Shown here piece after piece: positions 41,594 to 50,788 of a stretch of 64,000 nt of DNA. The notes below the pieces were generated by a model that was not told the DNA's origin, did no database searches, and saw only the letters and a list, made by a program, of their open reading frames with translations. Numbering within the stretch: the stretch's first letter is position 1; each line of letters begins with the position of its first letter. The stretch comes from Exophiala sp. HKRS030 (taxonomy: Eukaryota; Ascomycota; Eurotiomycetes; Chaetothyriales; Herpotrichiellaceae). Made by a program: the position numbers and the translations under genes. Location: the NCBI GenBank assembly GCA_023897205.1, contig JAHWDD010000007.1:1736001-1800000 (forward strand), in the 5' to 3' direction.

Positions 41594-42519
41594 GTCTTTA
41601 AGGGAGGAGTGGTGCCAATCATAGAAGCCCATACGTGCGTATAGGAGAAACAGGGGCTCTGGAAGTTGATATACGACTTTCTTTTTTCCTTAGAAGCAGA
41701 CGGAACGTACCTTCCTAGGCTCGCTAGGGAAATGTATGATGTCGGCGTAGCATTGTGCTTTGCAAAATTCCGTAACAGCCTTAATTTTTGCAACATCCAA
41801 CACTTCGAACCGACCCAATGTGACAATATGAGATCCTGCTACAACAACAACAACAACAACAACAACAATAACTCCTCGTTCATTTCATAATATCTCTGTA
41901 CAGATCCACTCGGATTCTAATCCTCTATCCTCTATGCCAGCATTACTAGTTATAGAGGTGTACTTAGTGTGTAACAATAAGAGAATATCAGTAGTCAATA
42001 CAACACAATACAAGTGTTAAGCATGGAGTGCGGTGGCCAAGCGGAATCACTACTATTGTGTTGTACTGACTACTGATATTCTCTTATTGTTACACACTAA
42101 GTACACCTCTATAACTAGTAATGCTGGCATAGAGGATAGAGGATTAGAATCCGAGTGGATCTGTACAGAGATATTATGAAATGAACGAGGAGTTATTGTT
42201 GTTGTTGTTGTTATTGTTGTTGTAGCAGGATCTCATATTGTCACATTGGGTCGGTTCGAAGTGTTGGATGTTGCAAAAATTAAGGCTGTTACGGAATTTT
42301 GCAAAGGTCAGGTTCTGGTGCTGGTGCTGAGGCTTGGTTGAAATTCACCAACGACGTTTCTGGCCAATAATAATTTCACGTGACTCCGCGTTGTCCATTC
42401 ACTTACACATGAGTTCACTACTCAAACAGTCCCTTTTCTCAACCTGCAAAAAAGTGAGCGCAGGAGATAAAATACAAAGAAATGGAACAAAAACCACACA
42501 AAAAAAAAGCTTCATAGTC
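41594..42519. other. Intergenic, mostly a long palindrome
   Basis: This lies between the methyltransferase stop and tRNA-Glu. 549 of its 926 bases form the inverted repeat described separately. Confidence 0.6.
41758..42306. repeat. Near-perfect 549-bp palindrome (253-bp arms, 43-nt spacer)
   Basis: The left arm (41758-42010) and the reverse complement of the right arm (42054-42306) match at 251 of 253 positions; the two mismatches are a C/T in the CAA tract and an A/G at 41998. The spacer is 42011-42053. Both ends stop sharply. Each arm holds a (CAA)n tract of about 27 nt. No open frame is present. It looks like a foldback or MITE-type element, or a recent inverted duplication; an assembly artefact is possible but two differences argue against it. 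A transcript across it would form a very long hairpin. Confidence 0.85.
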
Positions 42520-42607
42520 TTCCGCATCGGGGAATCGAACCCCGAGCTGCCGGGTAGAGGCTTTCTTAACTGAAAACCGGCGATGTTGACCGTTACACCA
42601 ATGCGGA
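42520..42607 (-). tRNA. tRNA-Glu(UUC) with a 16-nt intron
   Basis: The 7-bp acceptor stem pairs TCCGCAT with ATGCGGA, with A as discriminator. The T-arm CGGGG-TTCGATT-CCCCG is perfect. The anticodon stem GCCGG/CCGGC encloses anticodon TTC (complement at 42572-42574). An intron of 16 nt (42555-42570) sits one base 3' of the anticodon; its GAAA can pair with the TTTC of the loop. It decodes GAA glutamate codons. It lies 213 bp from the palindrome. Confidence 0.9.
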
Positions 42608-43407
42608 TTGAACCAGATCCTACTGAAATTTGTGGCAATTGTGATACATTTTTGGAGGTATTATCAATATATATTTGAGTTGTGTGGACGCTATGTGGGG
42701 TTGGTGCAAACTGAATCGTCCTTCACTGAGCCGTGTGGCTTTTCAGCGCATTTTAGGTTAATAAGCGGCTGCTGTCTACGTCCACCGATACTACTGTACG
42801 GATGCCACTTTCGCAAGTGCGCATCTTCACTCAGGTTCTTCTTAAGTCTTCCTGTATGACAAACTATTCTTGAAGATGCATCATTGACATTGGGAAAGCC
42901 ATCCGTCACAAATCATGGCAATTTGATTGTTAGACGACATACGATCGTACCTTACGTTAGCGGTCAGCAGCCTGAAGTAATATCCATCCGGGCACCCTTC
43001 TTTGTAATCCGTACATCCTACGAGTGCTCGTACAGTACTCCGTGAAAGAGGGACGGGATGGAACTGCTCGCAAGGTCTTTTGTTTGTTCCGGTCAAATCC
43101 CGCGGGTACCAACAGAGTAAAGTCAAACTCCATCTAATTACTCCATAATTGATGAGTATCGTCTTTTTTACTCTGCGAAAAAAGAATCCCACATGAGTCT
43201 CCGTGTGCTTACCAAACTTGGCCGCATTAAATTTAGATATCGAGGGAAACTTACCGCTCGGTCCAACTTGCAAGTCTTTCGTTGCGTTGCGTGGAAAGTT
43301 TCCACTCACAAGACCACGATCAAGCACAATATACAATAGTCCGAAGCCGCTAAATCCCTAAACAGTCTACTTCGACGGGTACCCAAGTAAGATATCTCAA
43401 ATCATTC

Positions 43408-43416
43408 TACTCCGTA
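43408..43416. repeat. TACTCCGTA dispersed motif
   Basis: This is an exact copy, followed 13 nt later by the partial copy CTCCGTAC. Confidence 0.7.
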
Positions 43417-43678
43417 CTGTAAGGATGCTCCGTACTTGACGTGCTTGAAGGGAACCAATGCACTCGTTAAAGTGGTACAATACTCGTACTCGTAGTAATA
43501 GCAGTATGACCGGCCGTTCCCCCAACGGTGACATTGAGCGGTCGTTTTCCAATGAGACGACACAATCTAATCATTGAGCCGCATCCGCCAGCGTGGCCCT
43601 TTGCTATAGCAGAGGTACATTACAATATGGTAGACTAATTACGCATGCGTGTAGGCGTGTACGTGTCGACGAGGCTGG

Positions 43679-43700
43679 GTGTGTGTGTGTGCGCGCGCGT
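43679..43700. repeat. Alternating GT/GC tract
   Basis: This is a 22-nt run of (GT)6 then (GC)4 plus GT, a pure alternating purine-pyrimidine sequence. Confidence 0.85.
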
Positions 43701-43939
43701 ACAACTCTACATTGATTCCAGACTCTTGACCTAATCAACAATAGTCACCAGTGATTCGACCTGAGTGATGAGTGGTGGTAGTCACAATCACAACTTCAAC
43801 CAAAGAAATATTGTAGTTCATACCAAGAATATGGGTTACACTCCAGCCAAGGAAACAGGAGTCAACAGGGAGGTCTTCTCTCTCGTCTCAAGGGGGGGAA
43901 GAATGTTTTCGAATCGTTTCATGACTTATAGCGAACCAC

Positions 43940-43948
43940 TACGGAGTA
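43940..43948. repeat. TACGGAGTA dispersed motif
   Basis: This is an exact forward copy of the 9-mer, between tRNA-Glu and the cupredoxin gene. Confidence 0.7.
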
Positions 43949-44642
43949 CTCATACCGAACAACATCGGTTTGATCTCCTTTTTTGCCTTCCCATGCTACA
44001 GATCAATCCAGCTCGCAAGCCCACCCCCGGGAAACGTGCGGCACAGCCCCCCACCGAAGGGGGACTATCGAAGTACGTCCCGTAGCCAGTAAGGCTTAGC
44101 TAAATCAGAACCCTTTTCTCTCAATTCCAACCCCTTTTCAGGGAACGCCATCGTGGTTTTGGACTGGCTCAATCGAGCCAAGCGAGTCCCTCAAAACGTT
44201 TCCAGTCTCGGATTCCAGTCGATGCGAGCCGACGGCGGTCCTATCATACAACAACCTACTACTTCTGTACAACTCCGTCTGAAGACGTCCCTAGTACCCC
44301 GTACTCGTGCGAGTATCCCATGTGTGTCCAGTCAGTGCACAGGTGTCCACACCCCTACTGGACTCACTTGCTCGTAACTCCGTTTGAATCTCTTCGAACG
44401 CGCCCGCCTTGACCCTAGCTAGTAACCACCACTACTACTGAAAGGGTCACCCAGGATCACACTGACCAAGGTCACATTCTCTTCTTCTGGGCAGTCTCCG
44501 ACAGTTGACGTTTGGGACCTAAATTTGGCAAATCCAAAACGTCCACGTCCCCTGTACGTACAGGGCCGATATACGGAGTCACCTTTCCGGCCTAGGTAAG
44601 CACGTCCCCTTTAATTGCACGGGTATGGCAGAACAGAAGCTG

Positions 44643-44650
44643 TATATAAG
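44643..44650 (+). promoter_or_regulatory. TATA-like box of the cupredoxin gene
   Basis: TATATAAG lies 237 bp before the ATG at 44880, the position expected for a core promoter with a long 5' leader. Evidence is motif and position only. Confidence 0.45.
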
Positions 44651-44879
44651 TAGGTAGTCGTGTCTCCTTACAGAAAAAGAGATTCTCACGCCTCAAAAAA
44701 CCCAAATAAAATCGCACGCAGCACACAAACCTCCCATCATCTCCTTGCCTCTTGTGAACCCTGGTGGTCATTTTACGTTCCCCAAAGCTCCATTCTCAAA
44801 AGACAAACAAAACACAAACCTCACGACAACCACCACCACTTAAAAATAATCATCAACACCCTCAACCGAACCGAACAAA

Positions 44880-45661
44880 ATGCATTCAGCAATCACTTCC
44901 GCCGCCTTCGTCCTTTCCGCCCTTACCTCGTCAGTCCTCGCGTCTCCTCAATACGGCGACTCGGGATCCTCCTCCACGATGAGCATGGGCATGTCTTCCG
45001 CGACGGCTTCCGCCTCTGGCTCCTCGTCCACCGGTATCCACAACGTCAAGGTCGGTCCTGGCCTGACCTTCACCCCGGACACTGTCCAGGCCGCCGTCGG
45101 GGACTGGGTCGAGTTCACCTTCGGACAAGGCCACTCGGTCGCCCAGAGTTCCTTCGCCGCGCCCTGCGTGCCCATGGAGAACGGTTCGGCCGTCTACTCT
45201 GGCTTCCCCGACGACGGACAAGTCTGGCGCATCCAGATCAACAGCACCGATCCTCTGTGGCTGTACTGCTCCGCCAGTGGCCACTGTGAGGGCGGTATGG
45301 CCATGGTCGTGAACCCACCGTAAGTCCTCGGCTTCTCCCAACCCAAACTTGGGGACTTTTGCTGGTTCATATGCTGACTGCATGACACAGAAACAGCGCA
45401 AACACCCTCGACGCGTACAAGTCGGCCGCTCAAAACGCCCAAGGCTCGTCACCTGCCACGGTCCAAGGTGGTGTCTTTGGTGCCGCCACCGCCAATGGCT
45501 CATCCACCACGTCTGGCAGTGGATCGACCACCTCTGCATCGGCCACTGGCTCGGGTTCTAGCGCGTCCACTACCGCCGGCAACGGAGCCGGATCTGTATC
45601 TGTCAAGAATGGACTCTTGCTCGCAGGTGCCATTGCTGCTGGTGTTGCTGCTGTTTTGTAG
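44880..45661 (+). CDS. GPI-anchored cupredoxin (cell-surface copper protein)
   Basis: Two exons (44880-45319 and 45391-45661) encode 236 residues. A signal peptide of about 21 residues (MHSAITSAAFVLSALTSSVLA) is followed by a Ser-rich stretch. The cupredoxin domain (HNVKVGPGLTFTPDTVQAAVG) carries copper-type ligands: His in QGHSVAQS, Cys and His in YCSASGHCEGG, and Met in GGMAM. A Ser/Thr/Gly-rich linker leads to a hydrophobic C-terminus with a likely omega site (VKNGLLLAG), the layout of GPI-anchored cell-wall proteins. The function is probably copper binding or redox chemistry at the cell surface; family members in fungi vary. Intron phase and joining are unambiguous. Confidence 0.92.
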
Positions 45662-46270
45662 TGACAGAAAAATTTGCTTAGTTGTTTTGAGGTACTTATT
45701 CTTTTGGGAGTGTGAGACGGCCTGGAGCATATTTTATTAGATCTGTGCAGCATGATTTATTCAATGAATCAGAATATGCATATTTGCGTGCAAAACTTTT
45801 ATCATCTGAAAAAGAGAAATGTGATGTCTTGCTCGATTGTTTCACTCGTAGAGTGTGTATGAAGGACAACATGCTGCTAAATTCTGTTAAATTTGCCGAA
45901 AGGTGATGACACAGCAAATGATTGCATTCGTCAGTACTCTGTAGAAATGAGCCTTCTCAACGTCTTTGAATGATAGAGAGAGAGAGAGAATGTTGGTGTA
46001 GACGAAGTAAAGATACAAGTGAGTGGTAGATTGTAGCGTAATCGACGAGGCTGAAAGAACAACCACGAGGCTGCGCCAAGCGTATTCTGATTCCCCACAC
46101 TCCTCTACAAGTTACTTGGTGCGGTATCTCCAAGCGTACTTGTAGGTACTCAGTTCTACGTTACATACTCATAAAACCACAAAAATATAGACAAACGACG
46201 CAGCTCCCCGTTTGTGAGAGGGACTGACAGTGTCTAAATCGCCAGACTATTGAATTTCCTGGCGCCCACC
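45662..46270. promoter_or_regulatory. Intergenic
   Basis: This is 600 bp between the cupredoxin and SRP19 genes. A short GA repeat is at about 45976-45988. No gene is seen. Confidence 0.4.
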
Positions 46271-47236
46271 ATGTCTCACGCTCGAGTGGAAGAGCTGTCC
46301 GACTCGGATCCAGACATCGAAGACCCCTCCGACTTTCTCCCACAATCAGACAACCAGATCCTGCGCCCTGCAGCAGCCGCTGCCCCGACTCAACGCTCGT
46401 CATCCTCGACCTCTTCCTCCCCGAAACCATCGCCTGTACCTTCAGGCACCCCCAACCCGACCCTCTTCCGCCCTCCACCTCCGACACCGCAGACGCAACA
46501 GCAGCAACAACAAACCAGAGAGAGCATCAAGACCTACCAATGCCTCTACCCGATCTACTTTGACAGCACGCGGACCAAGGCTCAGGGCCGGCGGGTGGGA
46601 TCTAAGCTCGCCGTTCCCAACCCTCTGGCCTACAACCTGGTCATGGCCGCTCGAGACACCCTGGGCAGTACGGCGCTGCACGTCGCCTTCGAGCCGGACA
46701 AGACGCACCCCAAGGATTGGGCGAACCCGGGTCGGGTGAGGATTCAGCTGTTCGACAAGGACACACGGAGGCCCCTTCACCCTCAGATCAAAAACAAGGC
46801 TCACTTATACAGGGTGATTGGACAGTGGCTGCAGGACCACCCGACCTCCAAGGAAGACCCTCTCGAGTTGAGGATCCAAGGGTTGCCGGTCCCCGAGAAT
46901 TTTGGCAAAGAAGAAATCCCAAAACCCAGAGGTTGGAAGATGGGTACGATCTTGCCCGTCCACTCTCCGGCCGTCAGTGGCGGGGGTGTGAGGGACGATT
47001 TCTTTAAAGAGGCGATGGAGGAAATGAGACAGGCTCAAAGTGCGGGTCAATTACCTGGTGGCGCTGGTGGTGGTATGCCTGGTATGCCCGGCGGCGGTGG
47101 TATGCCGGACATGGCTGCCCTACAGAACATGATGAGTAGTATGGGTGGCATGGGAGGAATGCCTGGCCTCGGCGGAGGAGGAGGAGATTCAAGTGGCGGT
47201 GGTGGAAAGAAGAAAAAGGACAAGAAAAAGGGTTGA
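46271..47236 (+). CDS. SEC65: Signal recognition particle subunit SRP19/Sec65
   Basis: A single exon encodes 321 residues. SRP19 (yeast Sec65) binds SRP RNA and helps assemble the particle that targets secretory proteins to the ER. The SRP19 core starts near residue 88: KTYQCLYPIYFDSTRTKAQGRRV, then AVPNPLAYNLVMAAR, with FEPDKTHPKDWANPGRVRIQLF. The N-terminal 85 residues are Pro/Ser-rich, and the C-terminus has a Gly/Met-rich repeat and a lysine tail (KKKKDKKKG). The start ATG at 46271 is preferred; the frame runs upstream without an ATG. Confidence 0.9.
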   Translation: MSHARVEELSDSDPDIEDPSDFLPQSDNQILRPAAAAAPTQRSSSSTSSSPKPSPVPSGTPNPTLFRPPPPTPQTQQQQQQTRESIKTYQCLYPIYFDSTRTKAQGRRVGSKLAVPNPLAYNLVMAARDTLGSTALHVAFEPDKTHPKDWANPGRVRIQLFDKDTRRPLHPQIKNKAHLYRVIGQWLQDHPTSKEDPLELRIQGLPVPENFGKEEIPKPRGWKMGTILPVHSPAVSGGGVRDDFFKEAMEEMRQAQSAGQLPGGAGGGMPGMPGGGGMPDMAALQNMMSSMGGMGGMPGLGGGGGDSSGGGGKKKKDKKKG

Positions 47237-48075
47237 TTCTGGCCAAAAAACAAAGATGAAACGCATGACCGCACGACCCAAAAGGAAAACCAATATCAGT
47301 TGTTTGCATCACTTCCTTTGTCTCGGGGGAGATGGTTCGCCGTAGACTGTAAGCAAGTGTACCAGTAGGAAGACCTCCTTTATCTTCTCTAGAGTGCTCA
47401 CCATGCCTGTCTCCATCCTCGAAGAAGATCCCTTGTTTAGATGTGATGTTATTTCTTTTCTAGCTCATGCTTAATGACGAACGTGACTTTTATGCTGAAT
47501 CTATTCATCTGATCATGGACATGACTTGATCAACACCATTGTTATCTATGCTTACTATGTACTTTGGAGATGTTGTTTTTTGGAAGTGATTAGAAGACTG
47601 ACATACGCGCGAAGATGTTAAATTTGAAAACGAACGGGGAAAAGAGGAAAAAACCGATATACTTTGTGGAAAGAAGTAAAATGAAGATCTGGTATATATT
47701 AAATTTTTATATTTGATTATGTGTATGTATATGACTGAGTGTTTGTAATTCAGCGAGGGCCATCATGCCCTGCCGTTGTTGTTTTTTTGGTTTGTTTGTA
47801 TTTTATATACTATTTTTTTTGCCTGTACGGCCAACAGCTCGACACCGTAGATCATGATCTTTGTGGTGACACATGAACTTTCGTATATATTACTTGCATT
47901 TGCACTTGCACTTTTGTTTTCTTGTGCTGAAATGAGAACACTCCAAGACGTCCCTCGAAAAAGAGAGGAAAAACCCATTCCCAAGAAATTGCCCTACATA
48001 TCCTTTCATTCCTTCCTTAAACCTTGCGTGGGGTTTTGGTTTCCGTAAAATGTGTCGTCGTCGTCGTTGTTGTTA
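47237..48075. other. Intergenic between convergent genes
   Basis: This is AT-rich and holds the 3' flanks of SEC65 and the Hsp20 gene. I see no gene. Confidence 0.45.
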
Positions 48076-49770
48076 TTAGTCGACGTTGATCTTGACGTAC
48101 TCGCCTTCATCGTCCGACCCTTCTTTTTCCCAATCACTCATATGTTCTTCTTTTCCTTCATGAGCGTCGGTAGTAGTAGCCTCGGCCTCGTAACGAGGTA
48201 GAGTCTCGACCGTCTCGTTTGGGTGTTCAAAGTCCAAAGTCGTAGAACGTTCGCGTTCCGCCTCGGCTTCCTTGCGCTTGCCGTTGGCATCGTTGCTACT
48301 ACTCATGGATGCCTTGGCAGGGTATGGCTGGACAGGGGGGGAGTTTGGTAGGTCCGTGTACGCGTCTTGCATCATTTGGTCATCTTCCCCTTGTTGTTCC
48401 TCGGCGTCAAAAAGAAGATCTCTCTCGTTGTCGTTGTTGTAGATATCCTCGGGATTCTCGACTGGAATCTCCGGCGAGGACGAGGCGACGTTGACCGATT
48501 TGCGCTCAAAGGCTTTGTCGACCTTTGGCACGCGGACGACGAGGACACCGTCGACCATTTTTGCGGTAATGCCTTGGACGTCGACCTTGGCGGGGTCTCT
48601 GGGAGTTCCGAGGCGGATGTTCTTTTCGAAAACTCCCGTCTCACGCTTTCTGCCGTCCACAACCAACTTGGTCATCATCTCCTCGTCGACACCGGGTCTG
48701 TGAACGACGCCAGTGATCCGGAGGGCCGAGTGTTCACCGTCATACTCGACGCCCAAGTCGGTCTTCTTGGCGCCAGGAAGTGAGAGGTGCATAACATACT
48801 CGTTCTCGGTTTCGAAAATGTCAGTTCTTGGTTCGAAGTCGGTGTCTCCCGACTGGGGCGACTTGAGACCCAAGCCTTCAGCGGCCGTGGAAAGATCGAC
48901 GCCAATACGTTCTCCCAGATTGTTGAGGAAGGCGTTCAAGTCGAACCCTCCAGTGCGACCGTGGTGAGGATCAAATGGGGGGTCACCTCGTGAGTGGGGA
49001 CCATGCGGATGGGGACCATGAGGGTGATGATGATGTCCTCCTCGGCCACCGCGAGGACCGCCGCCCATGCCCCTTCCCATTCCCATGCCCATGCCCATAA
49101 ATCCACCTGGACCGCCAGGATATCCTGGAATGGGACCCCTGCTGCCCGCAGCCATGAATGGTGGAGGACCGAAAGTAGGACCGTTTCTCCAAGGGCCTCC
49201 AGGTGGCCCTCGGTTACGCCACCACCTGCCACCGAAAGGGGTCCAGTTGGTGTTGGTGTTGGGGTTGTTGTCTTTGTTTCTGTCGGTGTCGCTGGAGCTG
49301 GAACAAGAACTTGAGCTCGAGGAAGAGCTTCGACTGCGGCGTCGACCTTTGCCGTGGCGACGATGGTGGTGATGGTGATGATGAGGTCGACCGTGACGGT
49401 TCTTAGCACGGCCAGGGCAGCCATTGTTGTCGTTGGTTTCGTTGCTGTTTTCGGCCTGGAAGGCTTTTTCAAATCGTCCACGGCCACGGAACGGCATGCC
49501 TTGTTCGGATCGGACGGTAGAGGGATCAACTTCTGGTGGATCCTCGACATTCACATCGGCTTGCTTGCTTTTGGCATTGCCACTCGCCTCCGCCGCGGCA
49601 GCAGAGGCTGTATCCGGTGGTGGTCGAGTTTGTTCTCCGCCAGGTCGTTGAGGTCTAGCTGGAGGAGGAACGTTTTGGCCACGTTGAGCGAAGAAAGGGT
49701 GGTCTTCGAGACCGGCCACAAAGTCCCAGAAGGGATTTGGTGGCGGATTGAGGTAATAGATGGGAGGCAT
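48076..49770 (-). CDS. Hsp20/alpha-crystallin domain protein with long disordered arms
   Basis: A single exon encodes 564 residues. The alpha-crystallin domain lies at about residues 310-420 (FEPRTDIFETENEYVMHLSLPG, KKTDLGVEYDGEHSALRI), with the I-X-I-like LVVRVPKV at its end. Ordinary small heat-shock proteins are 150-250 residues, so this is far larger. The extra parts are low in complexity: a His run with Ser and Arg repeats, a Gly-rich MGMGMGMGRGMGG segment, a GHHHHPHGPHPHGPH run and an acidic C-terminal tail ending YVKINVD. The Gly/His-rich stretches could bind metals or drive self-association, but this is inference. The start is the ATG at 49770, with a four-copy 8-mer repeat just upstream. 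Confidence 0.9.
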   Translation of the reverse strand: MPPIYYLNPPPNPFWDFVAGLEDHPFFAQRGQNVPPPARPQRPGGEQTRPPPDTASAAAAEASGNAKSKQADVNVEDPPEVDPSTVRSEQGMPFRGRGRFEKAFQAENSNETNDNNGCPGRAKNRHGRPHHHHHHHRRHGKGRRRSRSSSSSSSSCSSSSDTDRNKDNNPNTNTNWTPFGGRWWRNRGPPGGPWRNGPTFGPPPFMAAGSRGPIPGYPGGPGGFMGMGMGMGRGMGGGPRGGRGGHHHHPHGPHPHGPHSRGDPPFDPHHGRTGGFDLNAFLNNLGERIGVDLSTAAEGLGLKSPQSGDTDFEPRTDIFETENEYVMHLSLPGAKKTDLGVEYDGEHSALRITGVVHRPGVDEEMMTKLVVDGRKRETGVFEKNIRLGTPRDPAKVDVQGITAKMVDGVLVVRVPKVDKAFERKSVNVASSSPEIPVENPEDIYNNDNERDLLFDAEEQQGEDDQMMQDAYTDLPNSPPVQPYPAKASMSSSNDANGKRKEAEAERERSTTLDFEHPNETVETLPRYEAEATTTDAHEGKEEHMSDWEKEGSDDEGEYVKINVD

Positions 49771-50381
49771 TGTTTGAATAGAGGTAGAGATGGATAGATG
49801 GATAGATGGATAGATGGATAGAAAGGAAAGGGAAGTTCTCGTTCAAGCCACAAGAGAAGGGATGCAGACCTTATACCATGATTCCCCGCGATTAGGCAAA
49901 CGTGTTTCCTCAGCGAGTGTCAAGACAAAGAGGCAACCAAGCAACGAATCAGACTCACCTAGAGACGAGGCGAGAAGGTGCTCGAACCGGGGGGATACCA
50001 CACTACTATACACGAGTGACGATGGGATTGGGTGAAATCATACAAGGCAAGACTGTAGCCACGCGGCCAGGGCCGTCACTATTTCACACATCATGATTTG
50101 AAGTTGTGGTGGTGGTTGTCGTTATTGCTTGGTGCCTGGACGGGGGAGGCGAAAGTGGCAAGGAGTGTGTTCGCCTCGGGCCTTGCGGAGTATGAGAGGA
50201 ATCGGGGAATTCTAATGTCCGGACCGAGCGAGTTCACGTGTTTGAACTTCACGGGGCCGACAGATTTTCATATTCCGACACCTACGGGCCGCAATCCGAG
50301 GCCCCGTGCAGGTTTTCAACAGGACATAAAAATGAAAAATTAACAAAAAAAAATAACTCACGACGAATGTCATGATAATGA
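49771..50381. promoter_or_regulatory. Promoter/leader of the Hsp20 gene
   Basis: This is 610 bp upstream of the Hsp20 gene, ending at tRNA-Leu. Four tandem ATGGATAG units lie at 49790-49821. No perfect heat-shock element was found. Confidence 0.4.
49790..49821. repeat. Four tandem ATGGATAG units
   Basis: There are four exact 8-nt repeats 20-51 bp upstream of the Hsp20 ATG (minus strand), probably in the 5' leader. Confidence 0.9.
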
Positions 50382-50502
50382 TGATCAGAGTGGGATTCGA
50401 ACCCACGCGGTTTTACCCACAAGTAGGACTTCTTTGAACCCAAGAAGCTGTTGCTTCAGGTGTACCTGAAACTTGCGCCATAGACCACTCGGCCATCTGA
50501 CC
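50382..50502 (-). tRNA. tRNA-Leu(CAG) with a 39-nt intron
   Basis: This is a class II tRNA. The acceptor GGTCAGA pairs with TCTGATC, allowing one G-T. The D arm is GGCCGAGTGGTCTATGGC. The anticodon stem CAAGT/ACTTG encloses anticodon CAG (complement at 50466-50468). The variable arm is GGGT-AAA-ACC, followed by the T arm GTGGG-TTCGAAT-CCCAC. The intron (50426-50464) follows the base after the anticodon and begins with ACACCTGAA-like sequence that can pair with the anticodon loop, the usual anticodon-intron helix. It decodes CUG leucine codons. Confidence 0.9.
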
Positions 50503-50788
50503 GTCAATTGGCTTAATATCTCGCCATGATTTAGGAGACAAAATTCGGGGCGAAGACTTATGATGTTTTCGCCTTTTCTCACTGTTCAGCATATCATTGT
50601 GGCTTTCTTCTCGCCGACTCGAGGACCTCACTTACATTATTAACTCTAAATGACTTAATGAAAAGCCACAACAAGTGTATACCATGAATTATGTCTATTC
50701 TGCTATCTACTCCGTGGTTGTGCTAATCATCCTGGTGTAAGTTTCGAGTATACGCCCGTCCTCCATTGGTAGCCAAAATCCAGGAGAG

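Larger units (their letters stand above)
42608..44879. promoter_or_regulatory. 2.3-kb intergenic region upstream of the cupredoxin gene
   Basis: Two TACGGAGTA-type motifs occur at 43408-43416 (reverse) and 43940-43948 (forward). A 22-nt alternating purine-pyrimidine tract is at 43679-43700. A TATATAAG box at 44643-44650 is near the 3' end. A frame at 43765-44085 is open but not protein-like. No gene is supported. Confidence 0.5.

Noticed and set aside
42011..42053. tRNA fragment in the palindrome spacer (GGTGGCCAAGCGGAA resembles a D-arm)
   Set aside because: Only about 14 nt match the D-arm pattern and no other tRNA arm is present.
41758..42306. Two tail-to-tail LTRs of a copia-type element
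   Set aside because: TG...CA ends can be found inside each arm, but no primer-binding site, polypurine tract, target-site duplication or coding remnant is adjacent.
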